A DNA stretch of 64,000 nucleotides from Sipunculus nudus (GCA_026874595.1 CM049310.1:38881558-38945557), one strand, 5' to 3'. Numbered from the stretch's first letter, positions 48,287 through 63,254 are shown. Notes: generated by a model not told the origin, from the sequence alone. Numbers and translations are program-made.

Positions 48287-49539
48287 TATATATACATATA
48301 TATAGTTGAATATGTCACTCACAGATGCTGAAAGAGATGTATATATATATATGTGTGTGTGTATGTGTGTTTGTGTATATAATACAAAGTCATCCCCCCC
48401 CCATCCTGGAAGAAAAATTAACGCCACTGGTACATATAGAGAATTACAGCTCGAATTATTAATACTGAACATTCCCTTACCATCGAGATCCCTTACTTGC
48501 CGTCGATATTTCGTTTTTTTTAAACTGCTGCGCATTAGTGAGAAACTTTAGAAAGTGTGGGGGCAACTGAAATATTTAAATGGAGCATTTTCTAAAGATT
48601 GTCATAAGGTTGTTGTAAAGTCGCCAATACAAAATATAAATAGGAAAGTATTAAAACATCTTTACAAGGTAAAATGTTAACTGGGTTGTGAGGGGGAATT
48701 TTCTGTATTCTTATGGGTAGTGCCTTGCGCCTTTCGCTGAATGTTTAAGAATCTATGTCTAGATATGCCCGAACTTACTACAAGATGCCTCCTTTGTGCC
48801 GTACATAAACGCATTAAAATATTATGCGACTGTATCAAGATATAAAATGTTGATGGTAACCGAGCTGTTATTATAAAGAAACCAATAAAATATAAATGGA
48901 CCTAGAAACAGAATAATAACGATGGATAAAGACTTGTTAAGATTAAAAATTCAAAAAGTTTGGTTTGCCACAATTAATGCATTTGGATAAATCTAAACTT
49001 GAAGATGTTTACACTTAAATATGAACTTTTGGGTACCTTGGAGAAAAGCATGCAGTTTCGTAAGCATTTAATAAGTATATCTTCAAATATTGAAATAGCT
49101 CCTTTTTATTTTTTAGGATCATATGAATGTTCATGTAGGTATAACTGGAGGACTTTTTATTAAAATAAACTCAGTATTCTTACAGCATACGTTCTTACAA
49201 TAGTTCAAAGTTTAAACTGAGAAACATCTGCAACACGCGTCATAAATTGGGGACCCAGCCAAACACACGGTGTTTCGCCTGTACCCCACACCAGCGTAAT
49301 AACATGTAGGCTTATAGCTGTCATAAGTAACCTTGATTAACATAGGTGGTACCAGTAATACTCAAACACCGACCACTAAAAATAAATACCAAAGGACCAG
49401 ATAAGAAAGGACACTGACAGATAGACCCACAACCAGATCATATGTCCTGGTGTAATACTGACGGCATACAAGAAACATATATATTTTGTCAATCTCTCTC
49501 GCCGTGTATGAACGCACCTAATGGGGCAGTCACATATAC

Positions 49540-49854
49540 AAAACGGAGCCAGTCCGACTTCTTTGCGAGCCCAAAGAGGGCATTTTCTGCAGGAATACGG
49601 CCGGTGTTTGAGCGATCACTGCGGGCTCCGCCGCGATTTTAAGGGATCGGCCGACGTTCGCAGGGCCCCGAAACTGGGCCTATGTGATCAAAGGTCTCGC
49701 AAGGGTATTTGCGAGCAAAAACCTTTCGCAAACCTCTCGGAGACTGATTTTGGATGTGATCCAAACTTTCGCAAACTCACTATAAGGCAAAGGCTCTCGT
49801 AAATTTGCGAATTTCAAAAACCTCCCGCAGCGGCCCTCGCAGCCTCTTTTGGCC
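49540..49854 (+). repeat. GCGAG-rich dispersed repeat, copy 1
   Basis: GC-rich island in AT-rich DNA with GGGCCTATGTGATCAAAG and many TTTGCGA/CTCGCAA words. An inverted relative lies at 55440-55700. Confidence 0.65.
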
Positions 49855-52610
49855 TAGCCATGACAACATGACATTCAGGCCTTCGGAAATAAACTGATAG
49901 GGCCTGGAGTCATGATGGCAGTCACAACAGAACGCCCATTCTAAGGGTCGGATCAAAATATTTACTGTCTGGTATTATTTGGCATCACAGGCATATAAAG
50001 ACGTATTATATGTGCTTAATATCGAAGAAGAACTGTTGTTACACAAAAATAATTACATTTATTACCTCCTTTCATCACTGTGGCACCGATTCACGTGAAG
50101 CGGTACTTCTCATTCAAAACTAAATGTGTCATGGCGCGGTCGTGTATGTAAACTTGGAAGTCGGAAGCCGGAAGCCGGAAACCAAGGATTTGTCTTATAA
50201 ATAAAGCAGTTTAAAGCATGTACAAAATGCTAACGCTTCCAAACCGTTTTGTTTTTCCCCGATAGAATAAGATCTTCATTATCATTCTGTGAAGAATAAT
50301 AGTGATCCATTCTTTAATCTTAAAGTTATGGATGATTTTGTGCTCGGAAGCCATCTCGGAAGTCAGTCAGAAGTGCTGGGATGTGATCCAATGTGTATAA
50401 CTCGGAAGTCACAGAGACGCACTGGTTAACTTGTGGTTAGTTAGAGCCACAGCCCAAATGCAGTTACATTATAATTATAGTTGCATGCATATATTAAAAT
50501 TGTTTATGCATGATTCTGCTTTTAATTAGTGTATAATACAATATACATGATACATACGTAATTGAAAAACTATAATTTTTTTATTTGTAAATTTAATATA
50601 TATATATATATACATATGTGTGGGTGTATTTTCACGTAATATATTTCGCCCCATCTAGAGCTATGTTTTTGTTAAAGATATTTATAATTACATGGGGAAT
50701 GTATGGGAAGGGATTAATTTTTAAAATATGCAATGTAAAGAGGACATTTTGAGGCACCTTAAACAAATGATTATGAGGATTTTCTGTTTTCCGCAACTAT
50801 TCTCCTACATGTTTTTGAACAATATATTCAAACTTGAGGTTGTTGGGCTTAAATATTTATATTTCTATAAAATTACGGTATAAACTGTTAAGTCCAAATA
50901 TTCAATAGTTCGTAACATGTTTAATGTCAATGATGAAATGCGCGTCTATACATTTATAACTTGCAAAATGTCACTATTTAAAGGTAGTACTCATTGTAAA
51001 ATAATTGATATGTTTAAGTCTTATGACAATCTTTGCATTTTACCGACTTTTGTGATCTGTGAGCGCCCAGGCTCACAGTGCGTGAGTCTGAGTATCAGCC
51101 GAGGAGGCGTGAGATTTTTCACGGTCGATCCCACCCCGAGCTGAGCTCTGTGGGGAGACCGTGCATGACTCGCACGGTAATGCGATGGGGGGGGGGGGGG
51201 GGGGGGCTTCCTCAATATACTAGTATATATTTGGATGCTCTCATAGTGGAGTAAATCACTAACTTATGAATTGGAAAGTAAAAAAATATAATAATGAAAT
51301 TGCTGGGGAATAAAAAAGTAATCTGAAAAAGAAATGAAAATTGATTACGAATTTATTGGAAAAGAACTCGATAAAATGGGAAATATTACGTCTGAATGGG
51401 CTTGCGCCCTCTATGGATGCACCACTGAATAATAAATATGGTATAATAAACCCTAATACGGCATTAAAAATAGTTATAAATTACGATGTCATTCAAAATA
51501 AAATCAGTAATATATTTCCCATACGTTGAACAAATATGAAAATTCAATATATTTTGATCTTTATAAAAATCCATGCATCTGAATATTCCGTGTTTACTCA
51601 CTATTTTTATTTGATCCTTATATTTTTATCCTCAGAAAACAAAATTGACCGGACTATAGTCGGAATTCTCGATACAGTATATAGTACCGTGCGCTTTCGG
51701 ACATCCTTCTCTCTGAACTTAATAGTTGCTGGTATCAGGTTCTATAATTAAACAGAATGTTTTATATCTATAATATTTGCTCTGTAACAATTCATTTTTA
51801 AACATTTACTGAACTTTTCCCCCAACATACGGTAAAAGCGTAAAATATTGATGAGTTAATATAATCTTGTTTTACAAAATGAAATAAAATATCAATATAA
51901 TATATTATAAAAAACAGCATCATGAATGTTAAAAAACAGATTGAGTTTATGAAAAATATGTCATATTGAAATAATTGAAAATGCTTGACACGTTTGCTGA
52001 CGATATGATGACCAGTGCATTAGCCATTACTGGCTTCCGAGTTTTACACATCTGGACCATAACCGGGCATTTCCGAGAAAAAAATAGTCCATAACTTGGG
52101 ATGGATAACTTTGATTTTTGCATTATGATAGAAAAAAACCTTATTCTATCAATAAAAATAAAATGGTACTTTCCATTGATGTAGTAGCATTTTAATTATG
52201 CTTCGATCATTGCTTTATTTTAAAAAAATCCTTGCTTCCGACTTCGGACTTCCGAGTTTTACACATAGCCGTTTGGGAATCCCCTACCGGAAGTTATGGT
52301 TCTCCCGCTAACAGACGTGGAGACGAGTTTTTCGAGTAAAACCAGCCTCGGTATTAAAAACTGCTGCACGAATACACGTAAGTCAACCGTTGATGTAATA
52401 ATTATTATTTTCTCCAACAGAATAACGTCACTTTTTGTCTTAACTCAGGAAAATGACAGCTCGAGAAGTAGATGAAGATGAAAAAGTAGTGTCAGAAATG
52501 GCGTGCACATCTGCACATACTAGAATTGATGCGAACCCAATAGCTTGTACTGTCACCCCATCGTCTTCCGTATATCTAAAATCGACGTTTGGGGTGACAG
52601 GCTGTCGCTA
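49855..52610 (+). repeat. 2.7-kb direct repeat, copy B
   Basis: Matches 28829-31521 over most of its length, with a private insertion of about 600 bp (near 50617-51215, ending in a G-run) and a shorter central part. Its small frame at 52453-52653 reads through where copy A stops. Confidence 0.85.
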
Positions 52611-52653
52611 CTTTTGGCCCTGTTCATGCACGAAAAAGAGACGAGACATTTAA
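52453..52653 (+). CDS. Small open frame in repeat copy B (hypothetical)
   Basis: 66 codons starting MTAREVDEDEKVVSEM. The part up to TGCR is shared with copy A; the last 14 residues lie beyond the repeat border and are probably chance. No domain known. Confidence 0.3.
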   Translation: MTAREVDEDEKVVSEMACTSAHTRIDANPIACTVTPSSSVYLKSTFGVTGCRYFWPCSCTKKRRDI

Positions 52654-52776
52654 ATGCTTCATGTTTTAATGCCAGAACGAGCCTAAATGGTTACTATCAG
52701 TATACTCTTTTTCAAATAATCCCATGTGTATATATAAACATTAATATTCATATATATATATATATATGACAGAAAT

Positions 52777-53602
52777 GTTGATTCTATAACCATAGTAAAT
52801 GAACTGGGTTGGTTGAATATACGTCAACGCTATATGTATTCTGTTGCAGTACTTATGTATAAATGTGTTTGTTCAATAGCTCCCGGTTTACAAGAGAATA
52901 ATTTTCACTTTGTCAATGAAGCTCACAATCATCAAACCCGAGCTGCTGTGAGCAATGATTTAGTCGTTCCTAAACCTAGAACAAACTATCTGAAAAAATC
53001 TTTACTATATATGGGGCCAAAAGTATGGAATAGTTTATCCAATGAATCTAAGTCAGCCATAACTTGTGCATCTTTTAAGAAACGAATCAAATTGGAAATT
53101 TTAGCAACTGTATGTTCTATATGACACATGTTATATTTGCATAAATTTGCGTTCTATACATGTAGCACTCATTCTTTTATCATTTCATAGATCATACAAC
53201 AACTGTAAATTAATTTCATACGTATTTTACTGAATCTAACAATGATCAGGTCCATAAATGCTAGAGATTATTGTAATATTATTGGTTCGTACGCCTCGCA
53301 TATTTGCATGTATATATATACTGATTTAATGTGATATTTTAGTTTACTCCTTCTGTCTATAGATGTATATATTGATATACTTTCTTAACTCTCTTAATAT
53401 GCTTTTATGATTTGAGTCCATATGTTCATGTTTATATTTTTAGTCATGGTATTATTTTATGCATTGTATTGATAGTTTAGTCATTGTATGTTTTATATGT
53501 ACTGATACAGGGCACCAAGTAAGACCAGTTTAATTTAAACTGATTGGTTTTCCCTGTATAAACATAATGTAAATAAATAAATAAATAAATAAAATAAAAT
53601 AT
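52777..53602 (+). mobile_element. Non-LTR retrotransposon 3' end with AAAT-type tail
   Basis: An open frame (52813-53124) reads LNIRQRYMYSVAVLMYKCV, then NFHFVNEAHNHQTRAA, then YMGPKVWNSLSNESKSAITC and FKKRIKLEI, the usual end of CR1-like LINE polymerases (YxGxxxWNSLP, SFKxxLK). The 3' UTR ends with a near-palindrome CAGTTTAATTTAAACTG at 53527-53543 and an (AAAT)n run at about 53571-53602. 5'-truncated. Confidence 0.8.
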
Positions 53603-55272
<1,670 letters not shown>

Positions 55273-55439
55273 AAAGCACTTAAAGGCAGATTCGGACTTT
55301 TTACGGGAAAAACTGTACAGGAAGATCCGTCGAGACGTAAAATGAAACAATTAATGCATTTACCACTTTTGAACATATTCCTGTCTGCTGTGTATGACAC
55401 AGGCGTATCCCGAAAGTCAATAAAACGAGGGTTACGAGT

Positions 55440-55700
55440 GTTCGCAACAGCTGATTAATCGCAAAATTGCGAGAGACGTGCGAGAGGTTTTCAGCACACT
55501 TCGCAAAAAAAATTGCGAGCCTTCGTAAACCTCCCGCAAATCCCCTCGCAATCGCAAATTTGCGAAAATTTCGATCACATAGGCCCTGGTTCCTAATTCA
55601 GCGATCTTCCAATGACGAATTTTGAGGTCGCAGAACTCGTAAACAGGTCGCCCTTAGATCGCCCGGGCATCCGCCAACATTCGATCGATTTACGGGCAGC
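55440..55700 (-). repeat. GCGAG-rich dispersed repeat, copy 2 (inverted)
   Basis: On the minus strand it shares AGGGCCTATGTGATCGAAA and TTTGCGAGG-type words with 49540-49854. Confidence 0.6.
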
Positions 55701-55806
55701 AATCCGACGATTTTAGACCAAATTTTGCTTTAATTTTCGGTAAAGAGGTCGACAGAGCTGCGCCGGCTCCCTACGATACTCGAACGACCCCCTCCCCTAT
55801 CCCGCC

Positions 55807-57293
55807 CAGGGGCGGATCCAGGATTTAGGAAACGGGGGGGGGGGGGGTTCCAACCCAGAAGGACTAATGGAAAGCCTACATTCTAATTAAAAAAAGGTCC
55901 CCAGGTCCGGAAAACATTCGTCGGTGCTCTTCACTCTCTCAGACTTCAGATATATGTGTAAAACTTTTTCATGCCCTATATATGTACTGGAGGCGCGGAC
56001 GTCGGGCGGATCCCACCCAGGCGGCGGGCGGACATCGACCAGTTGACTATCGCCCGAAACTCGGACGGTGCCTGTCATTATGTCGAGCGGCCTCCGCTCG
56101 ACTCCTGTTTGTTTACTGACGGCCGCGGGGCGATTTTTGGTTTGAACATATTTATTTTTACAGGATTACAAAGTAGCCATTGGCTAATACACATGCTCTC
56201 CTGTAAACATGTAGCATGTTAACAATGACGAAAACAACATATGTACATTTAAGCATTAGGTGACATATAAGCATTAAAGCGACATATACAAGCACGTGAT
56301 ACAATATATACAACATGATATAGACGACCAATGATCTCACAGAATGACTAAACATTAACAGACGTGAAACAGGACATGCAGGATAACCGTTTACTATATA
56401 CTGCACTAGTAGCGGATTTCAAGACAATAATTAGTGACGCATTGTGGTATAAAAATGATATCATTTAAAACGTTTAGTTTGTGTGATAAACCGTGTTGTG
56501 GCTATGCGTATCTTATCTCTTATAAAGTCTGATGGGGCATTTCTCCCATGTAATATGAATTCTTTTAACTTTTCGTTTTAAGTTTTAGTTGTAGGATCAA
56601 GGTTGATGAAGAATTTTACATCGTATTTTTCTTCGCCACTGTAAGGTTACTTTCTGCTTTATATATAGCTGTTGAACATTAAGCCAAAGAATAAGAAACG
56701 GTCAAATAGGATAGAGACCAATATCATTTTTCAGTATATTACAATCAAAATTTTTCTTATGTAACTCTATTCAATTTTTCATAATTAACGTTAACTACAA
56801 AATATAATTATTCGAAATCATTTCTTGATACTATATTTATTGTAGTGCCAAATCTGAGAACTATACTTATTCAAAACAATTTTCAAGGTTCAATAAAACA
56901 CTTGACACGTTCAGAGAAGTTGGCTCCAGCGCACAGAGGTTCATTGTTTATAATATATGTGTCGATGTGGCTGTGTTTATATATCCAACAGCTCAGATTC
57001 AGGGCAGCGTGAGGACACCGCACGGGCAAAATTTACATCGCAAGTGAGCCGTTGGAACCCCGCACGTCAGCCATTCGACTTTTCACATATCACACCCAGA
57101 AGCTGATCCCGAGGGGGGGGGGGGGTCCCCCCCCCCCACCCCTTTTTCACCCAAAGAAACCTTTTTTAAATGGTTTTGCGGCCTGGTCCCCCCCCCCTTT
57201 TCCGGACCTGATGACCTTTTTTTTTAGGATTTTCATTATTCCTCCTGGGTTGGACCCCCCCCCCCCTTTTCCTAAATACTGGATCCGCCCCTG
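55807..57293. mobile_element. Candidate TIR element (CAGGGGCGGATCCAG ends)
   Basis: The left end CAGGGGCGGATCCAGGATTT (55807) and right end, read inverted, CAGGGGCGGATCCAGTATTT (57293) match closely and both run into G/C homopolymers. Such ends are typical of invertebrate DNA transposons. No transposase frame seen and no obvious target-site duplication, so they could be two unrelated solo ends. Confidence 0.5.
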
Positions 57294-57660
57294 ACACCGA
57301 GCCCTTACGGGTACCGTAAGGCTATCGCACGGTGCCCGTACGACAAAGGCGGACACCGCAAGGCGCCCGTACGAATATTTTCGGGAAAATTACCTGGAAA
57401 ATCGTACGGAAGCCGCATGGATACCGGCCGGTGACCGTGAGGCGGTCGTACGGGCTGTCTGCGGCCTTTCTTCATGCTTACGGTGAGTTGAACACGCTGG
57501 GAGAATTGAGCGCAGCCAGCTCCGCACCACGGCCCACGTACGGCGAGTAAAAATTGAACCGGCGCCCATGAAAATCGTACGGGTACCTTGTGGGCACCGT
57601 GCGAATATGGCCAAAAATGCTGATTTTACTCACCGTACGGGCACCGTAGGCTATATGTGA
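57294..57660. repeat. GC-rich CGTACGG repeat block
   Basis: Dense in CGTACGG, CACCGTA and CCGTAAGG words on both strands, with no conserved frame. Composition is sharply different from the flanks. Confidence 0.65.
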
Positions 57661-57663
57661 TGC

Positions 57664-57915
57664 GGCTTTAATTATACGCGGCTAGGGACCGTAACGCGAC
57701 ATAGTTGTGTCAGACGGAACCATTTGGGTCAATTTTATGTGCATGCAAGAGATAAGTTCATGCCACTCCGTCGGTAGGTTGGAAATGGATAGTTTATACT
57801 GCAGGTCGCTGCGGGACCTCCGTCAGTTGTTACCTTTTGTCTTAATATTACTATGGGTAGTATTAGGCTATATAGGAGCCATTTAGACACATTGTAATGG
57901 TGATTTCAAGGGCCT
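57664..57915 (+). repeat. Dispersed repeat, second copy of the 13.2-kb element
   Basis: Shares ATTATACGCGGC, TGTCAGACGGAACCATTTGG, GGTAGGTTGGAAATGG and CAAGGGCCTGTG in order with 13193-13565, without the tandem duplication. Confidence 0.75.
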
Positions 57916-58496
57916 GTGCTACAGATATCAGTGTGACACTCAGGAGGGTACAAGTTCTAACCGTTAGACCTTTAATGTTTAAACTTAATATGCAGGTAGA
58001 TTCTGGTTAACACTCCTACCAACCCTAAAATTTAGTCACTGCACTGAGTGTCAAGCATTCTTTTGGGTCATCTATGTTAACCAAAAGAGTCCTGCAAGAA
58101 TGATTAACCCTGAGGCGTTCAGTTTAATACGATTTTATAGTGCAGGAATCGCTCATTATATTCTGATATAAAAGTTTTACATAATTCATCACGGTTTTAT
58201 ATAAATTTTGGGTACTAGATAACCTCTTTGTACATTTGAGGCACTCATCGTTAATCACTTACATGCCTACAAAGACACAAGGAGTCATCTTAGAAATTTT
58301 ACTTACAGTTACAAGTTTTTTATCATTACCCAAAAGCCAGGTGATTACATTTATATTATGAATCTACTTTTACATTTTACAGGTGTTTGAGGACACTAAA
58401 ATCGCTTCATTCAACCACATATACAAATTGAATGGTTAATGTCTCAAAATATACAAAAAATGACAACAAAGAGCTTTTTTATATTTTCAGTTTTTC

Positions 58497-58502
58497 TTTA
58501 TT
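58497..58502 (-). terminator. Candidate CDK9 polyadenylation signal
   Basis: AATAAA on the minus strand about 277 nt after the stop codon. Confidence 0.45.
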
Positions 58503-58778
58503 ACAAATGTTACACACTCAGCACATCACAATTATACAGCTTTTCACACCAACATGCATACAAGGTTTTTGTGTAGTTAACACTTTGTTTTCTACATTTA
58601 TAATTATTCATATACTTCAGCACAGATTCATCAATTCAAGAACAGTATATTAAATTAGGAAAACTTCTGTTTTGTAACCAGGTCCACCTGCCACTTGATT
58701 TTTTTCTGAATACTTATGAACACTAAAAAAGATTATACAGTAAGAACACTTTCATTTTCAATACTTAGGTAACATGCT

Positions 58779-59620
58779 TCAGAACACCCGCTCAAAATGC
58801 TGGTCTGGGTTTGGAGCTTGTGGTACCCTCTGCTGAGCATGGGGGCCCTGTACCCGCCTCCTTGGAGGAGCCAGGTATTCAAACATGGATGTGGTGTGCT
58901 GGGACAACATTTTGATCAGATCAGTGGGCATTGGGTCACTCCAGAAGAAATCATTGTTCAAAGCAGCATCACTGTCAATTCTAGAACTGGGGTCAAGGGT
59001 CAGCAGCTTATCAAGGAGATCTAGTGCGTATTGGTCCCTCACGTAAGCTTTTAGTCTCTCCTTAACCCTGCGTTTAAGTCCTTTGGGGAGTTCTAATTTG
59101 GTATAGAGTTCCAAGTTTTCAACGCCAGGCCACACTTCTGGAGTTATACTTCCACATAACTGGCTGATGAGCGTCAACTGATGCTGCTCTGTACTACCTT
59201 GCATTATGGGACTGCGGGTCCACATTTCGGCCATGATGCATCCTGCTCCCCACATGTCAATGGGTGGGCCATAGTTGCGTTCGCCAAGTAACAGTTCAGG
59301 AGGCCTGTACCACAAAGTCACTACCCTATTAGTATATCTGTTTGGCTGGCCCTTGCTGAAACTAAATGCCCTTGCCAAACCAAAATCAGCTAATTTGAGC
59401 ACTCCATTTTTTGTAATCAGGATATTGGCGGCCTTCATGTCTCTGTGTAAGATTTTATTACTGTGGATGTAATATAGTCCATTCAGCAGCTGTTGCATGA
59501 CTTTTTTAATCTCCCCCAGTGAGAACTTGACGTTGACATTACTGAGCAGTCCGGCAAGATCGTGCTCGCAGAATTCAAACACCAGATAAAAGGTGCTCTT
59601 GAACCTGTTATATGGTGTTG
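58779..59620 (-). CDS. CDK9: CDK9 terminal coding exon
   Basis: 842 nt. Acceptor TTTGCAG|CAACAC. Encodes TPYNRFKSTFYLVFEFCEHD through the catalytic loop, the DFG and activation segments, the whole C-lobe and the FERVF end. Having most of the kinase in one exon suggests loss of several introns. Confidence 0.95.
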
Positions 59621-62600
59621 CTGCAAATAAAAGAAAAATTCATTTAATTACCAAGCATATACTGTGCACAGTGTAAGTGTTACATTCTAAGCATATATAA
59701 TGCAGCAAATGCTAACTTTTCATCTCATAATCTTAGTAAACATAATTGGCCATTTACAGTTCTGTTTTTAATTTCCCAGTAATAACAAGGTGTTATGCAT
59801 ATTGTACCCACAGTGCTGAAAGAACTGCGTCCAATCCTCACCGAGTTACATACAGTAGTTAAAATGACATAACTGTGTCTGGATTTGAGTTCATGTAATG
59901 ATTACCTCAGAGCAATTTCATAAGCTCAAGTAAAATAGTAAAAATTTCCCATAAAAATTAAGCAATTCCTATGGATCTATGTTTTAATAAATGACACATT
60001 ACTGCATGTTATAGTATTAAATGTACTTTTCACTGCCTTTTGCTAACACTTAACATTACAGATACCTTTGGTTCGACAAATCTCAATCAGATCTACCACA
60101 TTCTCGTGTTTCAGCAGCTGAAGGATGCGGATTTCTCTCAAGGCAGTGATGGGAAACTAAAATAAAAAGAATATCCCAATACACATCTGTCAAAAACTAT
60201 CTTGCGGTGCCAGTGAACCTCACTCATTCTTTTTATTAAATTTTAGAGTAAATCACTTGTATTAGGTTGTTTGTGGGGCAACAAGCAATTAAACTGCCAT
60301 ACCAGCAAATGGCTGTAAACATTTAACATAGACTGTGTTCGGTATATAATTGTATAGCATTTTATTTAGTGTTGACAATCCTTAGGCTGGCTTCATGTCA
60401 TAAATTCATAATCAAAATCACAGTTATAAGTGGAAACTTCAAAGTGGATTCAGGATTTTGAAAAGGAACGGAACACAAATTAATTTCAGTAGAGCGCCGT
60501 TTTTCTGAATGCCCAATTTCTGAAAATTCCTTTTTCCAAAATTAATAATTGGGAACTGAATATTTATTAGTATTTATGAAATATTTTTCAGGTATGTAAA
60601 TAACCTCAAATGATTTTTTTTTTGTAATTATGAGTCAAAAGGTCTTGCAGTAAGGACCATAATAAAAAATCTACAGCTAGCCCTGCAAAGCAATGCTCCC
60701 TAAACCCCAAGAAAGCAGCTTGTGTGTTATTAAATTTATTTCGTTTGTATCCAAGCAAGCATAGTTTGTCGGCTTGGGCTAGGATGTCAGGCCAAGCAAC
60801 TGAGCGGTTTACTCGTATGAACACTGGTAAGGTATCATTCATAAATCTCTTATGCTCGATCAAGAAGGTTTAGGTGCAAAGTCAAAGTATGCAGGGCCTG
60901 GCCATACAAATGAGAGCAATTGTGTCATCTACTTAAACATGCTGGTATTAAGCTTAATAATCTTTTCACTTTTACTGTAGAGAAGAACATTACTAAAGCA
61001 TGATCGTGTTGCTGTGACTTGTCAGAGATTGTGGAGTTAAGAGAGAATGGACGATGTTATGCTTTTGTGACCAGCCTACCATCATCCAGATGTTTATAAA
61101 AAAATGAGAACATTCGTATATCTAGAATATCAGCAGAAGCTGACAAAAGCCCTCAGCCAAAAGAACAGTGTTTAGAGGTGGTAACAGTAACAAGTACTAA
61201 ATATCTGTTCTCACATGGATGTATTTCTGTACAAGTCTCACTTATAAATTTAAAATGGAGAGGTATGTACCATGATTCATAACAATCCACCAAATGCTTC
61301 CTGAAAAATAAGCTTCTAAGTTTTATTCTATTATCAGCTCTGTGACCTTGAAAAGTAGGTCAAGGTCACCCATCTTCGAACTTGACCTAGATTTTGTCGA
61401 TATACATCTTCACCAAAGAAATAAAATTCCTATTGTGAATCCTTTTAGAGATATCCCGCTCACAAGGCCAAAGTTGAAAAATCCAAGAAAAATTCATTAA
61501 AAATCAGATATTGCAGGTGGCGCCCCCAAACGTGTGCAGCAGTTACAGACCATCACGCCCTATGATCATAGTAAGTATAGTGAAAATCCAGCCAATGGTT
61601 CCTGAGAAATAAGCTTCTAAATGTTTTTTCTATAATCAGCTCTAAAACGTAGAAAAATAGGTCAAGGTCACCCATCTTCGAACTTGACCGAGATTTTGTC
61701 AATATACATTTTCACCGAAAAAATAAAATTCCTACGGTGAATCCTTTTAGAGATATCCTGCTCACAAGCCCAAAGTTGAAAAATCAGATAAAAATTCATT
61801 AAAAATCAGATATTGTAGGTGGCGCCACCAAACTTGTGTAGCAGGTACAGATTATCAGTCCCAATAATCATAGTAAGTATTGTGAAAATCCATCAAAAGG
61901 TTCCTGAGTAATAAGCATCTAAGTGTTTTTCTAAAATCAGCTCTAAAATGTAGAAAAATAGGTCAAGGTTACCCATCTTCAAACTTGACCGAGAATTTGT
62001 CGATATACATCTTTACCGAGGAAATAAAATTCTGACGGTGAATCCTTTTCAAGATATCCCGCTCACAAGGTAAAAGTTAACGGACGCCGGACGGACGGAA
62101 GGACAGACGGACGGACGGACAGACAGCTTGGGTGACGACAATAGCCCATCCGCCTAAGGGCTGAGGGCTAAAAAGGAGTCTGCAAGTTAATTTTGCAACG
62201 TCGGCTAGGGTATTCAATAAGTTTTAACCAACGTTAGATGTGAAAATTTTAAATTTTCCATTTTATTTAGTAGGCTCTAAGACCGTTCAAAAACTTCTAT
62301 TCACTTGTCCTTCACTTGTTTTGCGTGTGCAGCTTTGGTGCAGCCTGTATAAAGTTAAAAAAAATTTAGCTTCATCGATGGTGATGTCATTTGACCTTTC
62401 CCTCTGGTGACTTTGTTGAATAAAGGGCATGCACATATCCTAGAAAAAAGTTAAGACTGAATCTTTACCATTCAAGCTCTGCAAAAAATCAAATATTTTT
62501 TGTCATTTACGTAGGTCATTTTAAAAAACCCAGTAAAATGGCATCAAATTAATCATTAACTGTGATTTAAACTTGCTGCTTGACCAATGAGTGAATATCC

Positions 62601-62902
62601 AAAAATTTGTTTTCCAAAGAAAAGCTTGTCCTTGGAAGCTTTCTGAAAAACGGCTCTCTACTATAGTACCTTATAAAAAGGTCTACATCCACAGGAATGG
62701 GTAGGGGGTGCTACAGAAATTTGGGGGAGGGGGCACACTGCTAAAACTGATAATTCCTCAAAGTGAGAGTTTAAGATCCTGTTCAAAGATCTGCCCTTGA
62801 AACTGTATTGCTTTGCTTACCCCTTCTTTTTCATTTTCCATCAACACTTTCTTCAAGGCCACAAGACGCTTGTTTTTCCTGTCTCTTGCCTTGAAAACCT
62901 CA
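58779..62902 (-). CDS. CDK9: Cyclin-dependent kinase 9 (P-TEFb kinase), 5' exon outside window
   Basis: Exons 62902-62821, 60156-60066 and 59620-58779 give 337 residues in consistent phase; the first 35-40 residues (start to the Gly-rich loop) lie beyond the window. CDK9 with cyclin T phosphorylates the RNA polymerase II CTD and pause factors to release paused transcription in the nucleus. Seen: EVFKARDRKNKRLVALKK (catalytic Lys), PITALRE, HRDMKAAN, ADFGLAR, the activation-loop NRYTNRVVTLWYRPPE with the phospho-acceptor Thr, and the C-terminal FEYLAPPRRR with FERVF at the end. The tail after the kinase fold is short, as in vertebrate CDK9. High confidence for identity. Confidence 0.95.
60066..60156 (-). 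CDS. CDK9: CDK9 exon: PITALRE helix
   Basis: 91 nt. Acceptor ATTTTAG|TTTCCC, donor ACCAAAG|GTATCT. Encodes FPITALREIRILQLLKHENV and VDLIEICRTK, the cyclin-contact helix that gave the kinase its older name PITALRE. Confidence 0.95.
61300..62175 (+). repeat. Three tandem units (about 300 bp) in a CDK9 intron
   Basis: Units near 61330, 61625 and 61925 share AGGTCAAGGTCACCCATCTT, AACTTGACC and TCCTTTTAGAGATATCC. The first two also carry a GGTGGCGCC(A/C)CC box. The array ends in (GACG)n and GGGCTGAGGGCTAAAAA. Confidence 0.82.
62821..62902 (-). CDS. CDK9: CDK9 exon: catalytic Lys strand
   Basis: 82 nt. Acceptor ATTTCAG|TGAGG, donor GAAGGG|GTAAGC. Encodes EVFKARDRKNKRLVALKK and VLMENEKEG; phase 2 start, so the Gly is split with the upstream exon. 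Confidence 0.93.
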
Positions 62903-63254
62903 CTGAAATACAGAAACCTCACTGTGATAACTTACATGTCACAGCTTCAAGACAAACCTAAATACGGGTAACAATTTCATTTCTAATTCTATGGTATATT
63001 ACAGGTAAATAAATTACAAACACCACTGATCACAACTTTTCACAACCTAACATAACACAGCTTTCAGATGTGGATCCTTAATAGATGACACAATTCATTC
63101 TTTCCATGACTGTCCTTTACATCAACAGGAAACACACATCTTTACAAGTTTGAAGAGAAGCAAATGTAATTCTAAATATAAGAAGTGATGCCCAGCAGAC
63201 TAGAAAGACATTAACAAAAGGAATTCTATCATCTGAATGCCAAATTTTATAGGT

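Larger units (their letters stand above)
45690..49540. other. Intergenic, low-complexity
   Basis: No gene recognised. It holds an ACGACCACC-type phrase repeated around 47090-47345, a (CA)n/(TG)n inverted pair, G-runs near 47570 and an (AT)n run at 48248-48286. Confidence 0.6.

Noticed and set aside
60606-60863. 85-codon minus-strand open frame in a CDK9 intron
   Set aside because: No known domain, no splice logic with the CDK9 exons; likely chance or an old repeat.
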